Below, in pieces: positions 9,352 to 17,029 of a stretch of DNA of 64,000 nucleotides. This DNA comes from DATAOG01 sp963782885 (GTDB taxonomy: Bacteria > Pseudomonadota > Alphaproteobacteria > Geminicoccales > Geminicoccaceae), in assembly GCA_963782885.1 (NCBI GenBank), contig CAWALL010000040.1:620001-684000 (forward strand), in the 5' to 3' direction. The first letter of the stretch is position 1. Each line of letters opens with the position of its first letter. The notes under the pieces are model-generated. The model had not been told where the DNA came from. It saw only the letters and a list, made by a program, of their open reading frames with translations, and did not search any database. The position numbers were made by a program, and so were the translations under genes.

Positions 9352-9429
9352 GCTGCTCCTCCCGAAGCCCAGGGCCAGCATTACCACCATACCTCAAATT
9401 ATACATCTTATTTCTGGGACGCTACACTA
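8267..9429 (-). mobile_element. IS630-family insertion sequence, copy A
   Basis: A complete element bounded by TA dinucleotides at 8267-8268 and 9428-9429, as expected for IS630 target duplication. The terminal inverted repeats read GTGTAGCGTCCCAGAAATAA inward from each TA and match almost perfectly for about 21 bp. The single transposase gene fills the element on the minus strand. It landed at the 3' end of a serine recombinase gene, since recombinase-like coding sequence runs up to its right end. A diverged relative, copy B, lies at 30899-32061. Confidence 0.9.
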
Positions 9430-9430
9430 G

Positions 9431-10007
9431 GCGCCCTGCGTACCGTGCCGACGCCAACCCGGAGCTCACGGGCGATCGCCAGCTGCCCCTTCCCAGCCGC
9501 CCGCGCAGCCCGGATGGAGCGCTCGACCGACGGCGGCACCTTGGGTCGCCCAAGCCGCTTGCCCTACGCCCGCGCCTTGGCGAGCCCGGCGCAAACCCGT
9601 TCCTGAATGATGGCTCGCTCGAACTCGGCGAACACGCCCATCATCTGGAAGAGCGCCTTACCGCCGGGCGTCGTGGTGTCGATGCCCTGAATGTGCAGGT
9701 ACAAGTCGACGTCTTGTGCGTGAAGGTCACCAAGAAAGGCCACGAGGTCCTGTAACGAGCGGCCAAGACGGTCGACGGACCACGCCATCACGATATCGAA
9801 CTGTCGGCGGGTGGCGTCCTTGAGCAACCGATCGAACTCCGGCCGCTTGTCGCGGCCCTTGGCGCCGCTGATGCGGTGATCGACGTACTCGCCCGCGATC
9901 TGCCACCCGGCGCGCTCGGCGACCTGGCGCAGGGCCAGGAGCTGCGTTTCGGGGTCCTGATGCCCGTTGCGGGTGCTGACCCGGGCGTAGATGGCGGCGC
10001 GCTTCAT
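9431..10007 (-). pseudogene. Serine recombinase (resolvase/invertase family), interrupted by TAG and by IS630
   Basis: Small serine recombinase that would cut and rejoin DNA through a phosphoserine link. The catalytic domain is intact: AAIYARVSTRNGH holds the nucleophilic Ser, followed by GAKGRDKRPEFDRLL, MAWSVDRLGRSLQDL and FAEFERAIIQERV. The frame then meets TAG at 9564-9566 (ARA-stop-GKRLGRP). In related proteins this position is usually Gln or Glu. Beyond the stop the same frame continues as the C-terminal DNA-binding helix-turn-helix (VERSIRAARAAGKGQLAIAR, ELRVGVGTVRR) until it hits IS630 copy A. The truncated product would lack the DNA-binding domain. The start ATG at 10007 was chosen by homology to the family. 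Confidence 0.82.
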
Positions 10008-10198
10008 GAGCTGATCCTCGACAGTCGAATGCCTGCTCTCAAAGTGGGACACATTCCCAAGAACAAGTGTCTTCTGAATGGGCCGGCCGCCAATATCCGA
10101 GCAAGGATTTGTGCGGCTTGTGGCGGCCGGGTTTTCGAGGAAATTTCGGAATATCACCTGGGGCAGGTCGACGAGGTTGTGGTGTCGAACGCCCATGA

Positions 10199-10585
10199 GT
10201 GCTGGCCTCGAACGCGAGGCGCCGGGGCAACGAGGAGCGCGCCCGGACGCCGGCGCCGCTGCGCGGCCTGATGCGCGGTACCCACTGCAGCTCGGTCATG
10301 ACGCCGACCCACATGCGCCGCCGCGGCCGGCTGTGTAGCTACTACGTCTGTCTCGGCGCCAGCCGAAGGAGCCACAACACCTGCCCGGTACGCTCGATCG
10401 CGGCCAGCGAGGTTGGGGGCACCGTCCTGGAGCAAGTTCGGCGGCTGCTCGCGTCGCCCGAGCTGATCGCGCGGACGATCACCGCAGCGCAGCGGGAGAG
10501 CGGTACATCCGAGGACCTACTGGCCGACGAGAACGAAGTGATCGAGGCGCTCGGCGCGCTCGAACCCGTCTGGGACGGGCTGTAG
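10199..10585 (+). pseudogene. C-terminal fragment of a large serine recombinase
   Basis: The fragment reads like the zinc-ribbon plus coiled-coil part of large site-specific serine recombinases: APLRGLMRGTHCSSVMTPTH, YYVCLGASRRSHNTCPVR, then the helical VLEQVRRLLASPELIARTI and IEALGALEPVWDGL. The first Cys pair of the zinc ribbon is degenerate (GTHCSS where family members have CxxC). The catalytic N-terminal domain is absent upstream. The frame stops at TAG 10583-10585 and degenerate similarity runs on for a few codons to the edge of IS5 copy A. It is a remnant of an integrated element. Confidence 0.7.
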
Positions 10586-10600
10586 CCCTGCTCGAGCCGA

Positions 10601-11372
10601 CTAGGGCGTGTTAACACAAACCATGTCAATGATCAGGGCGAAATGGATGAAGGCGGTGAACATGGTGTCGAGCTTTTCGAAGCGGGAGAAGATGCGGCGA
10701 AAGCCCTTGAGCCTGCGGAACAGGCGCTCGATCTCGTTGCGCCTGCGATAGAGGCCGCGGTCGTAGGTCCAGGGGCGGAGGCGGTTGGGGTTGGGCGGCA
10801 CGACCGGCTCGAAGCCGAGCTGCAGCACCAGTTGCCGGGTCTCGTCGCCTTCGTAGGCCCGGTCCATCACCATCGGCACGCCATCGGGCCGCCGCTGCCA
10901 GCGCGTCAGCAGCTTGCGTCCTTCGGGCGCGTCGTGGGCCTGTCCGGGCGACAGGGCGAAGGTCAGGGCGATCCGGTCATTCGCGGCAACCAGATGAATC
11001 TTGGTGTTCCAGCCGCCGCGCGACTTGCCGATGGCCTGCGGGCCGTTTTTTTTCGAGCACCCGTGCCATCGGGGTGAACCTTCACGCTGGTGCTGTCCAA
11101 GCCCACGCACTCCACCCGGATGCGAATCAGGCGATGTTCTTGTAACGCTTGGAACAGTCGCTCCAGAACGCCCGCCGCCGCCCAACGCCGCAAGCGCGTG
11201 TCGATCGTGTGCCAGTTGCCGAAACGCGCCGACAGCGCGCGCCATTTGCAGCCGTTCTCGGCGACATAGAGCACCGCGTTGATGACATCGAGATTGGCGA
11301 TGCGCACTTGCCTCGCTGTACGGGCAGCAACGGGCGGATCACTTCATACTGGTCTTCGCGCAGCCTCATCAT
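10601..11372 (-). pseudogene. IS5-family transposase orfA/orfB, copy A, frameshifted in orfA
   Basis: The transposase is normally made from two frames joined by a -1 ribosomal slip on an eight-A run (plus-strand T8 at 11046-11053). In this copy a single base is missing near 11307 compared with copy B, where the plus strand reads CGCACGTTGCC and here CGCACTTGCC. This throws orfA out of frame after about 21 codons (QYEVIRPLLPVQRG). Downstream coding is intact: GLDSTSVKVH, then orfB with MVMDRAYEGD and RRNEIERLFRRLKGFRR, which hold the DDE residues. Internal initiation at the ATG near 11307 (MRIANLDVINAVLY) could still give a shortened protein. Otherwise the copy is inactive and would depend on copy B. 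Confidence 0.82.
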
Positions 11373-11424
11373 GCAATGAGACTACCGGCAACTCGCTCCC
11401 TTGAATAGCGTTAACACGCCCTAG
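10601..11424 (-). mobile_element. IS5-family (IS427-like) insertion sequence, copy A
   Basis: An 824-bp unit including CTAG at each edge (10601-10604 and 11421-11424). The ends carry inverted repeats GGGCGTGTTAAC next to the CTAG, consistent with a TA or CTAG target. It is nearly identical to copy B at 30077-30901 and in the same orientation. Its left part overlies the end of a recombinase remnant. Its right edge is only 26 bp past the stop codon of the last vWA gene of the adjacent operon, so it may have cut that operon. Confidence 0.9.
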
Positions 11425-11450
11425 TTTTAGCCCGGTCCGAGGGCGCCTGT

Positions 11451-12389
11451 TCAGCCGACCAGGACCGAGAGGAGCACGCTCTCGATCATGCTGCCGGTGT
11501 GGTCGTTGAAGGTGCCGCTGCCGGCGCCGCTGAGCGCCTGGAAATAGGACCGCGCAGCGTTACCGCCCGAAAGCGAGGATGGCGTGGTCACGAACAGCGC
11601 CGAGAAGCTGCGGAGCTTATTGCCCTGAACGAAGTTTCGGACCCGCCAGAGCGTCTCGTTGACGTTCTCCGGATGCGCCGCCGCATCCCCGATCAGCACC
11701 ATGACCTGCTTGGCATCCTGACGCCAGTGCATCAGCGTTGCCGCCTCCAGTCCGAGATGGACGTCCTCTTCGATCGTACGGCTGCCGATCGGCGACTCCT
11801 CCAGGTTGTCGAGGAAGCCGAGGATGCGCGGCAAGTCCGGATCGGTCGGGGTCAGGGGAAAGGTGATCACCGGAGGCAGCGGGATGTCGCGGTCCTTGTA
11901 TGCCACGACCCCGATCCGCACCGAAGGCACAAGGCGCTCCAGGATGCGCACGATGCTGCGGGCCGACACCGCGAGCTCGCGGATCACCGGGCCCATGCTC
12001 GCCGTGGTGTCGATCACGAACACGACGTCGATCGCCTCGATCACCTGATGTCGGGGATCGGGCCCTTCGCGCGCGGCGGACTTAGGCGCGAGCTTCTGCC
12101 GGGCCGCCTGCTCCAGCGCGGCGGCGCGGGCGTCCAGCTCGGCTGCCTGCTGGCTCGCCGCCGCCGCGTCGGCATGCGACCGCGACGCTCTTGCCTGCAG
12201 CGATTGCACCTCGGCCTGCGCCGCGGCCGTGGCGACGCGGGCCGCGTCGATCTCGGCGTGGGCGGCCACGGTCTTGCGGTAGTACGGCATCAACATGACC
12301 ATGAGCAGCACGAACACGCCGGTCGCCATGGCCAGCACGTCGAGCGCGGACATGCTCAAGATCGAGATGTTGCGGTTGCGGCGCCGCAT
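11451..12389 (-). CDS. Membrane-anchored vWA-domain protein (second copy in stator-like operon)
   Basis: 312 residues. An N-terminal helix (ALDVLAMATGVFVLLMVMLM) carries an Asp in the position where MotB/ExbD/TolR proteins have their proton-binding Asp. An Ala-rich coiled coil (about 40-100) follows, then a von Willebrand A domain from about residue 118 with the metal-binding DTTAS motif and the later IGDAAAH. The C-terminus ends IESVLLSVLVG, shared with the paralog at 12783-13736. The domain should face the periplasm. By analogy with 5:2 stators it would pair with the MotA/TolQ-like channel at 13742, while the vWA domain binds an unknown metal-dependent partner. It is the last gene before IS5 copy A. 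Function is inferred. Confidence 0.85.
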   Translation of the reverse strand: MRRRNRNISILSMSALDVLAMATGVFVLLMVMLMPYYRKTVAAHAEIDAARVATAAAQAEVQSLQARASRSHADAAAASQQAAELDARAAALEQAARQKLAPKSAAREGPDPRHQVIEAIDVVFVIDTTASMGPVIRELAVSARSIVRILERLVPSVRIGVVAYKDRDIPLPPVITFPLTPTDPDLPRILGFLDNLEESPIGSRTIEEDVHLGLEAATLMHWRQDAKQVMVLIGDAAAHPENVNETLWRVRNFVQGNKLRSFSALFVTTPSSLSGGNAARSYFQALSGAGSGTFNDHTGSMIESVLLSVLVG

Positions 12390-12399
12390 CGCGCATGCC

Positions 12400-12777
12400 T
12401 CAGGGCGCGTCCGAGCGCGCGATAGCGAGCACCACGCGGCCGAGCGTCAGCTCCTGCCCGGCCGCAAACGGCGCCGGCTCGAACTGCGGCACTTCCGCGC
12501 CGTCCAGCAGCGTGCCGTTCAGCGAGTTGAGGTCCTCGACGTACGGCCTGCCCTCGGCCATGCCGATGCGCATGTGCCGCCGCGACACGCCGGGATCGTC
12601 GATCGTCCGATCGCACAGCGCCGGATGCCGCCCGATCACGAGGCCGAGATAGGCCCGGGACAGCTCGGTATCGCCGAAAACCAGCCGGATCGGCCTGCCG
12701 GCGCCATCGCGGCCGCTCAGCACCCAGCCGGCCTCGAGGGGCGGACGCGCTTTGGCGGGCGAGCTCGGGGACGCCAC
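12400..12777 (-). CDS. FHA-domain protein (second copy)
   Basis: A 125-residue cytoplasmic protein that is essentially one forkhead-associated domain, a reader of phosphothreonine. Landmarks are YLGLVIGRHPALCD (GR of the first conserved loop), DPGVSRRHMRIG (SRRH) and VEDLNSLNGTLLDG (N-G of the third loop). The start is GTG. It lies 5 bp after vWA copy 1 and 10 bp before vWA copy 2, so it is translated within the operon. The likely ligand is a protein phosphorylated by the kinase encoded at the head of the operon. No signal peptide or membrane segment is present. Confidence 0.88.
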   Translation of the reverse strand: MASPSSPAKARPPLEAGWVLSGRDGAGRPIRLVFGDTELSRAYLGLVIGRHPALCDRTIDDPGVSRRHMRIGMAEGRPYVEDLNSLNGTLLDGAEVPQFEPAPFAAGQELTLGRVVLAIARSDAP

Positions 12778-12782
12778 CTCGG

Positions 12783-13736
12783 CTACGCCTTCTTCAAGAC
12801 CGACAGCAGCACGCTCTCGATCATCTGCCCCTGATGATCCGAGAGGTCGCCGCCGCCAGCCGTGGCCAGGCGCTCGAAGAAAGGCCGTAACGCCAAGCTG
12901 TCGCCGGTGTAGATCGCCGACACGGTGCGCGGTGCCCGCGGGCCCGGCGACGAACCTTTGAACTGCTCCGCAAGGCTGAAGGCCCGCCCTTGCTGGTGGG
13001 CGGGCTGGTCGCCGATCACGACGATCCGACCCTGGGCACCGTCGCGCCAGGGCATCGCGAGCGCAGCCTTCAGCCCCTCGTCGACGGCCTCGGGATCGTC
13101 GCCGCCGCCATCGGCGCGCAGGCCATCGACGAAATGGACCAGCTCGGTCGCATGGTCATCGTTCATGCGCTCCAACGGGTAGGTCTCGGTCAGGTACGCC
13201 TCGCCGTGGTCCCGGTAGGCGACGAAGCCGATCCGCAGCGAGCTGGCCAGACGCGACAGGACATGGATGATGCCGATCAGATTAGACTGCAGATCGGCGA
13301 GCTCGCTGCGCATGCTGCCGGTGGTGTCCATCACGAACACCAGATCCAGATCGGCGATCGTTATGCGCGCCCTCTGCTCGCCACTGGTGTCCGGCTCGGC
13401 CGGGGCGCCGACCTCTTGCGGCACGGGCTGCGCCGCGGCGCGCGCCGCCAGCGCCTCTGCCTCGGTCAGCCGCGCCCGCGCCTTGGCGAGCGCCGCCTCG
13501 GCGGCGGTCTGCTCCTGGGTCGCATCCGCGACCGCCTGCCGGGCGTGCACCACGTCGTTGGCCGCGGCGGCGAGCTCGGCGCGGGCGCCAGCCTGCTCCG
13601 CCTCGATCGAAGGCTCCTTCAGGTAGTTCGGAAACATCAGGATCGACACCAGCATGAACACTCCGAGCGCCGACGCGAAAATATCCAGCGCCGAGATAGT
13701 CAACATCTCCAGGGGTTGTCGACGGTTGATCCGCAT
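12783..13736 (-). CDS. Membrane-anchored vWA-domain protein (first copy in stator-like operon)
   Basis: 317 residues, built like its paralog at 11451. A short basic N-terminus (MRINRRQPLEML) is followed by the helix ISALDIFASALGVFMLVSIL, an Ala/Glu-rich coiled coil (about 45-105) and a vWA domain. MIDAS residues are visible as DTTGS, the later DPEAVDEGL and VIGDQPAH. The C-terminal QMIESVLLSVLKKA is shared with the paralog. The helix spacing A-L-D-x-F-A-S-A resembles the MotB pattern A-D-F-x-T-A, with Asp at the start of the membrane span. The gene lies 5 bp downstream of the MotA-like gene. The combination suggests a stator B-subunit with a vWA domain in place of OmpA or TonB-contacting domains. 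Confidence 0.86.
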   Translation of the reverse strand: MRINRRQPLEMLTISALDIFASALGVFMLVSILMFPNYLKEPSIEAEQAGARAELAAAANDVVHARQAVADATQEQTAAEAALAKARARLTEAEALAARAAAQPVPQEVGAPAEPDTSGEQRARITIADLDLVFVMDTTGSMRSELADLQSNLIGIIHVLSRLASSLRIGFVAYRDHGEAYLTETYPLERMNDDHATELVHFVDGLRADGGGDDPEAVDEGLKAALAMPWRDGAQGRIVVIGDQPAHQQGRAFSLAEQFKGSSPGPRAPRTVSAIYTGDSLALRPFFERLATAGGGDLSDHQGQMIESVLLSVLKKA

Positions 13737-13741
13737 TTTGA

Positions 13742-14560
13742 TCAGTCAGTGTAGAGCCGATTGATCAAGTTATCCAAGCAATACTGGCCGACTTGATTTA
13801 AGGATCGCTCTTCGTAAGCTTGCACCACGTGCTGAGCTAAGACCAGGACTGCCGACAGAACGAGGGCCAGCAGAGTCGTGTCGAAAGCGACGGCGAGCTG
13901 CTTGGTCAGGCCGGACAAGAGGGACGGGTCCTGCAGATCGACCGTGCCGGCATAGGCAAGCGCCAGGGAGATGCCCATCACAGTACCGATGAACCCGAGC
14001 GCCGGAATCACCCAGATGATGTAGCGCACCAGGCTGTAGCGCAGATCGATCTCGTGCAGGAACAGCTCGAGGCTCGAGTTCAAGAGCGCATTCGCCTGAT
14101 CCACCGACCTGCTGGTCTGGAACCGCGTCACCACGCGGCGGATGAGCCGTGGCAGAAAGCGCTCCTGAGAAGGCGAGCCTGCCTGGCCGGACGCACGCGC
14201 CAGGGCATAGATGCGGCGCAGTTCGGGCGCCTGGAGGACAGTGGTCTCGTCCTCGGGCAGATACTGCTTGTGCAGCTCCGCGCGCTCGCCCCTGGCGTCG
14301 CGCGCGCGCACGATCAACTCGCCCACGCCGAGCCCGAAAGCGAGCCAGGTCAGGTTCTGCACGGTCAGGGGATAGGTCGACCGGGTCCGGTCGAGAAGGG
14401 TCACCGCCCAGCTAGCCGGGAGGAGCAGGTCGATCAGCAGAATGATCAGGGCAGCGCCGGCAAGGCAGGCGAGCAGGATCAACGGATGGCTGTAGGCGCG
14501 CCAAATGCGCGGTCCCTCTCCCGCCAGCCTGGCCCCACGGATTTCGGGAACGTGCAGCAT
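13742..14560 (-). CDS. MotA/TolQ/ExbB proton channel family protein
   Basis: 272-residue inner-membrane protein. Two hydrophobic helices lie near the N-terminus (LILLACLAGAALIILLIDLLL and LTWLAFGLGVGELIV). A cytoplasmic stretch follows (about 85-170), then two more helices. The third holds the family signature IPALGFIGTVMGISLALAYAG and the fourth is LAVAFDTTLLALVLSAVLVLA. These match the proton-pathway helices of TolQ/ExbB. It lacks the long cytoplasmic tail of the Zorya protein ZorA. Spacing is 3 bp from FHA copy 1 upstream and 5 bp to vWA copy 1 downstream. It should form a pentameric ring that uses the proton motive force with a single-helix partner, here most likely a vWA protein. Confidence 0.88.
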   Translation of the reverse strand: MLHVPEIRGARLAGEGPRIWRAYSHPLILLACLAGAALIILLIDLLLPASWAVTLLDRTRSTYPLTVQNLTWLAFGLGVGELIVRARDARGERAELHKQYLPEDETTVLQAPELRRIYALARASGQAGSPSQERFLPRLIRRVVTRFQTSRSVDQANALLNSSLELFLHEIDLRYSLVRYIIWVIPALGFIGTVMGISLALAYAGTVDLQDPSLLSGLTKQLAVAFDTTLLALVLSAVLVLAQHVVQAYEERSLNQVGQYCLDNLINRLYTD

Positions 14561-14563
14561 GGC

Positions 14564-14983
14564 TCAGGGCCGGCGGCGCACGATCTCGCCGGTGGCCGGA
14601 TCGCGTGCCACCGGCCCGCGCACCCGACCGTCGTCCCAGGCTCCGCCAGCTGCGGACACCTCCGCCGGGGCGCCGCGGCTCCGGCGCAGCAGATCGCCGG
14701 CGGTGCACTGATGGTCGCCCAGGCGCAGCGGCTGGTCCGGGCGTACGAAGCCCTGGCGCACAGGCTGCCAGCCCGATGCGCCCTCGCCGCCGCTGACCCA
14801 GGTGCCACCGTCGGTGGCGCAGTCGGTCAGGTAGAGACGCCCATCGTCGGTGATCACCAGCTCGGCGTGATGGGGTGCCAGCGAGGCGTCGGCGATCACC
14901 ACGTCCGCCGACGGGCTGCGCCCGATGACCAGCGTCCTCAGTCTCGCCCCTCCACCGTCCCGGATCTCATGGCTTGCGCCCAT
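14564..14983 (-). CDS. FHA-domain protein (first copy)
   Basis: 139 residues. The FHA domain fills residues 10-105: TLVIGRSPSADVVI, then SLAPHHAELVI, then LTDCATDGGTWVSG. Some binding-loop residues are relaxed compared with FHA copy 2 (APHH instead of SRRH; GGTW in place of LNGT), so phosphopeptide binding could be altered. The C-terminal 30 residues are Arg/Gly-rich. The ATG at 14983 lies inside the end of the kinase gene (17-bp overlap), and the stop is 3 bp before the channel gene. Both features argue for co-translation with kinase and channel. Confidence 0.85.
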   Translation of the reverse strand: MGASHEIRDGGGARLRTLVIGRSPSADVVIADASLAPHHAELVITDDGRLYLTDCATDGGTWVSGGEGASGWQPVRQGFVRPDQPLRLGDHQCTAGDLLRRSRGAPAEVSAAGGAWDDGRVRGPVARDPATGEIVRRRP

Positions 14984-17021
14984 CGAGCAGCTGCGGCTCG
15001 GCGTTACCGCGCAGCTCGTTGCCGGTCTGTTCGACCTCGGCGTCCCGATCGATGACCACGCCGTTTCCCTTGTTGTCCGTGATCGCGTTGTCCTTGAGCA
15101 CCGCGCGTCCGCCCTCGACGACCAGCACGCCGTGCTCGGCGCTCTCGCGGATGGCGTTTTCGGACAGCTCCACCTTGCCGCCGGCCGTGATGATCACCCC
15201 CGACAGCCGGCTGCCGGTGATGGCATTGTGCTCGAGGAGACCGCCGCCGTGATCGTAGACGAACACGCCAGCACCGCCTGCCTGCTCGATCGTGTTGTCG
15301 ACGACCGATGGCGCGGCGCCGCTCGCGATCTCGACGCCAGACGTCGTGCTCGCGCTGATCCGGTTGCCGCGCAAGGTGCCGCCGGCGCCCTCCGCGAACA
15401 CCAGGCCGCCGCTGTTGGCGATGGTGTTGTCGATGATCTCCGGTGCGGCGCCGCCGCGCACGATCAGGGCGGAGCGGGCCACCCCGGTGATGGTGTTCTT
15501 CGTGATCTGCGGGGCAGCGCCGGCAGCGACCACGATGCCCGGGCCGTCGCCGCTCTCGATGGCGTTGCCGGAGATCGCGGGCGCGCCGCCATCACGCACC
15601 AGGATCGCCGGCCCTGCGCCGCCGGCGATCCGGTTGCCCTCGAGACGCAGCCCGGAGTTCGACAAAATCAGGCACGGCGCCGGTGCGGCCGCCGGATCGT
15701 CCGGCCTCGCGCCGGCGAACCGCAACCCCGAGATCGAGCCGCCGGCGCCGGTCGTGACCAGGCACGGCCCTTGGTCCGGCGCGATCAGGGGCGCCGCGTC
15801 GCGCACCCCGGGCACCAGATGCACCGCGCGCTCGAGCGTCAGGCTCTCATCGTAGGTGCCGGGCCGGATCGCGATCGTCGCGCCAGCGCCGGCGCGCGCG
15901 ATGGCGTCGGCAATCGACAGCGCGTCGCCGCCGCCGCCGGGATCGACCACCCAGGCCGTCTTGAGGTAGCGCTCGTACAGCGGCCGGCCGTACCAGGCCG
16001 CGCCGGCGACGCCCACGCCGAGCGCCAGCAGCGCGCTCGCCGCGAGCAGGAGCCCGGCGCGCCGCCGTCCGGACGGAGCCGCGAGCTCGGCGATCGCCGC
16101 GCCGGCGGGCGGCGCCAGCTCGGCCCGGGGCGCGCGCCGCACCCGCACGGTCGGCGGATAGTCGTCGTGCAAAGGCTTCGGAGCAGCCTCGGATGCCGGC
16201 ACGCCCAACTCCTCGGCCGAGATGCGCAGCGCCGCGCTCCAGTCCTCGACCGCCTGCGGGCGCTCTTTGACCTCGAGCGCGAGCGCCCAGTCGATGGCCC
16301 GACACAGCGCTTCGGCATGCCTGCCCGCGAGGTCCATCGCGAGTGGCATCGCCTCGCCGCGCAGCCGCGCCGGCGCCGGCACCGGCGCATGGCCGCACAG
16401 CGCCCGATAGCCGAGCGCGCCGAGCGCGTAGACGTCGGTCCAGGGACCCTCCGCGGCGTCGCTCAGGTATTGCTCCGGCGCCGCGTAGCCGTCGGTCACC
16501 TCGCTCTCCGACGCGCTGCCAGCATCGCTGATCGCGACGGCCGCGCCGAAATCGACGATCACCGGGCTGCCATCCGGCCGCACCACGACATTTGCGGGCT
16601 TGAGGTCGCGGTGCACGAAGCCCGCGGCGTGAATCGCGGTGACCGCATCCGCGAGCCTGCCCAGCAACTCGATCAGTCGCGCATCGGCGAGCCTGCGACC
16701 GCTGCCGGTCAGCACGGTCTCGAGGTCGCTGCCGTCGACCCATTCCAGGACGATAAACGGGCGGTCGCCATCGCTGCCGCTGTCCTTGAGGCGAACGATC
16801 CCCGGGTGGTCGAGCCGCGCGAGGAGGTCCGATTCGGACCCGGACCCTTGGCCGCGTGAGTCGAACTTGATGAACACCCGCTCGCCGGTCGTGCGGTCGA
16901 CCGCCTGGATGCGGTCCGCCGTGCCGCCTTCCAGGCGGTAGCGGCTCGCCAGGAACCCGCCGGACGGCCGCCTGGGGTCGCGGCCGCCGGTCCGGTCGAG
17001 CGCGGAGCTGGGCGTCGCCAT
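14967..17021 (-). CDS. Ser/Thr protein kinase fused through one membrane helix to a right-handed beta-helix domain
   Basis: 684 residues from the ATG at 17021. Residues 27-265 are a Hanks-type kinase: catalytic Lys in VFIKF (K52), HRDLKPANVV (D139), DFG (D157) and APEQY. The glycine loop is degenerate (LEGGTADRIQAV). A basic, Pro-rich stretch leads to a membrane helix at about 322-343. The outer part (about 360-684) consists of repeated parallel beta-helix turns with spacing near 23-25 residues and recurrent N-x-I/D-N-x-I motifs (GNRIAGG, GNAIESG, KNTITG, DNTIANS). Such domains usually bind polysaccharide or act as rigid sensors. The topology predicts an inside kinase and an outside sensor. 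The 8-bp gap from the upstream antigen-like gene and the overlap with FHA1 place it second in the operon. The substrate is unknown; the FHA partners and channel are candidates. Confidence 0.9.
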   Translation of the reverse strand: MATPSSALDRTGGRDPRRPSGGFLASRYRLEGGTADRIQAVDRTTGERVFIKFDSRGQGSGSESDLLARLDHPGIVRLKDSGSDGDRPFIVLEWVDGSDLETVLTGSGRRLADARLIELLGRLADAVTAIHAAGFVHRDLKPANVVVRPDGSPVIVDFGAAVAISDAGSASESEVTDGYAAPEQYLSDAAEGPWTDVYALGALGYRALCGHAPVPAPARLRGEAMPLAMDLAGRHAEALCRAIDWALALEVKERPQAVEDWSAALRISAEELGVPASEAAPKPLHDDYPPTVRVRRAPRAELAPPAGAAIAELAAPSGRRRAGLLLAASALLALGVGVAGAAWYGRPLYERYLKTAWVVDPGGGGDALSIADAIARAGAGATIAIRPGTYDESLTLERAVHLVPGVRDAAPLIAPDQGPCLVTTGAGGSISGLRFAGARPDDPAAAPAPCLILSNSGLRLEGNRIAGGAGPAILVRDGGAPAISGNAIESGDGPGIVVAAGAAPQITKNTITGVARSALIVRGGAAPEIIDNTIANSGGLVFAEGAGGTLRGNRISASTTSGVEIASGAAPSVVDNTIEQAGGAGVFVYDHGGGLLEHNAITGSRLSGVIITAGGKVELSENAIRESAEHGVLVVEGGRAVLKDNAITDNKGNGVVIDRDAEVEQTGNELRGNAEPQLLDGRKP

Positions 17022-17029
17022 GAGCGCGC

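Noticed and set aside
9228..9755. Plus-strand 175-codon frame over the IS630/recombinase junction
   Set aside because: It is the antisense shadow of the transposase N-terminus and recombinase; no domain is recognisable.
13742..14560. Calling the channel ZorA of a Zorya defence system
   Set aside because: It lacks the long C-terminal cytoplasmic tail, and no ZorB OmpA-type partner, ZorC, ZorD or ZorE gene is seen.
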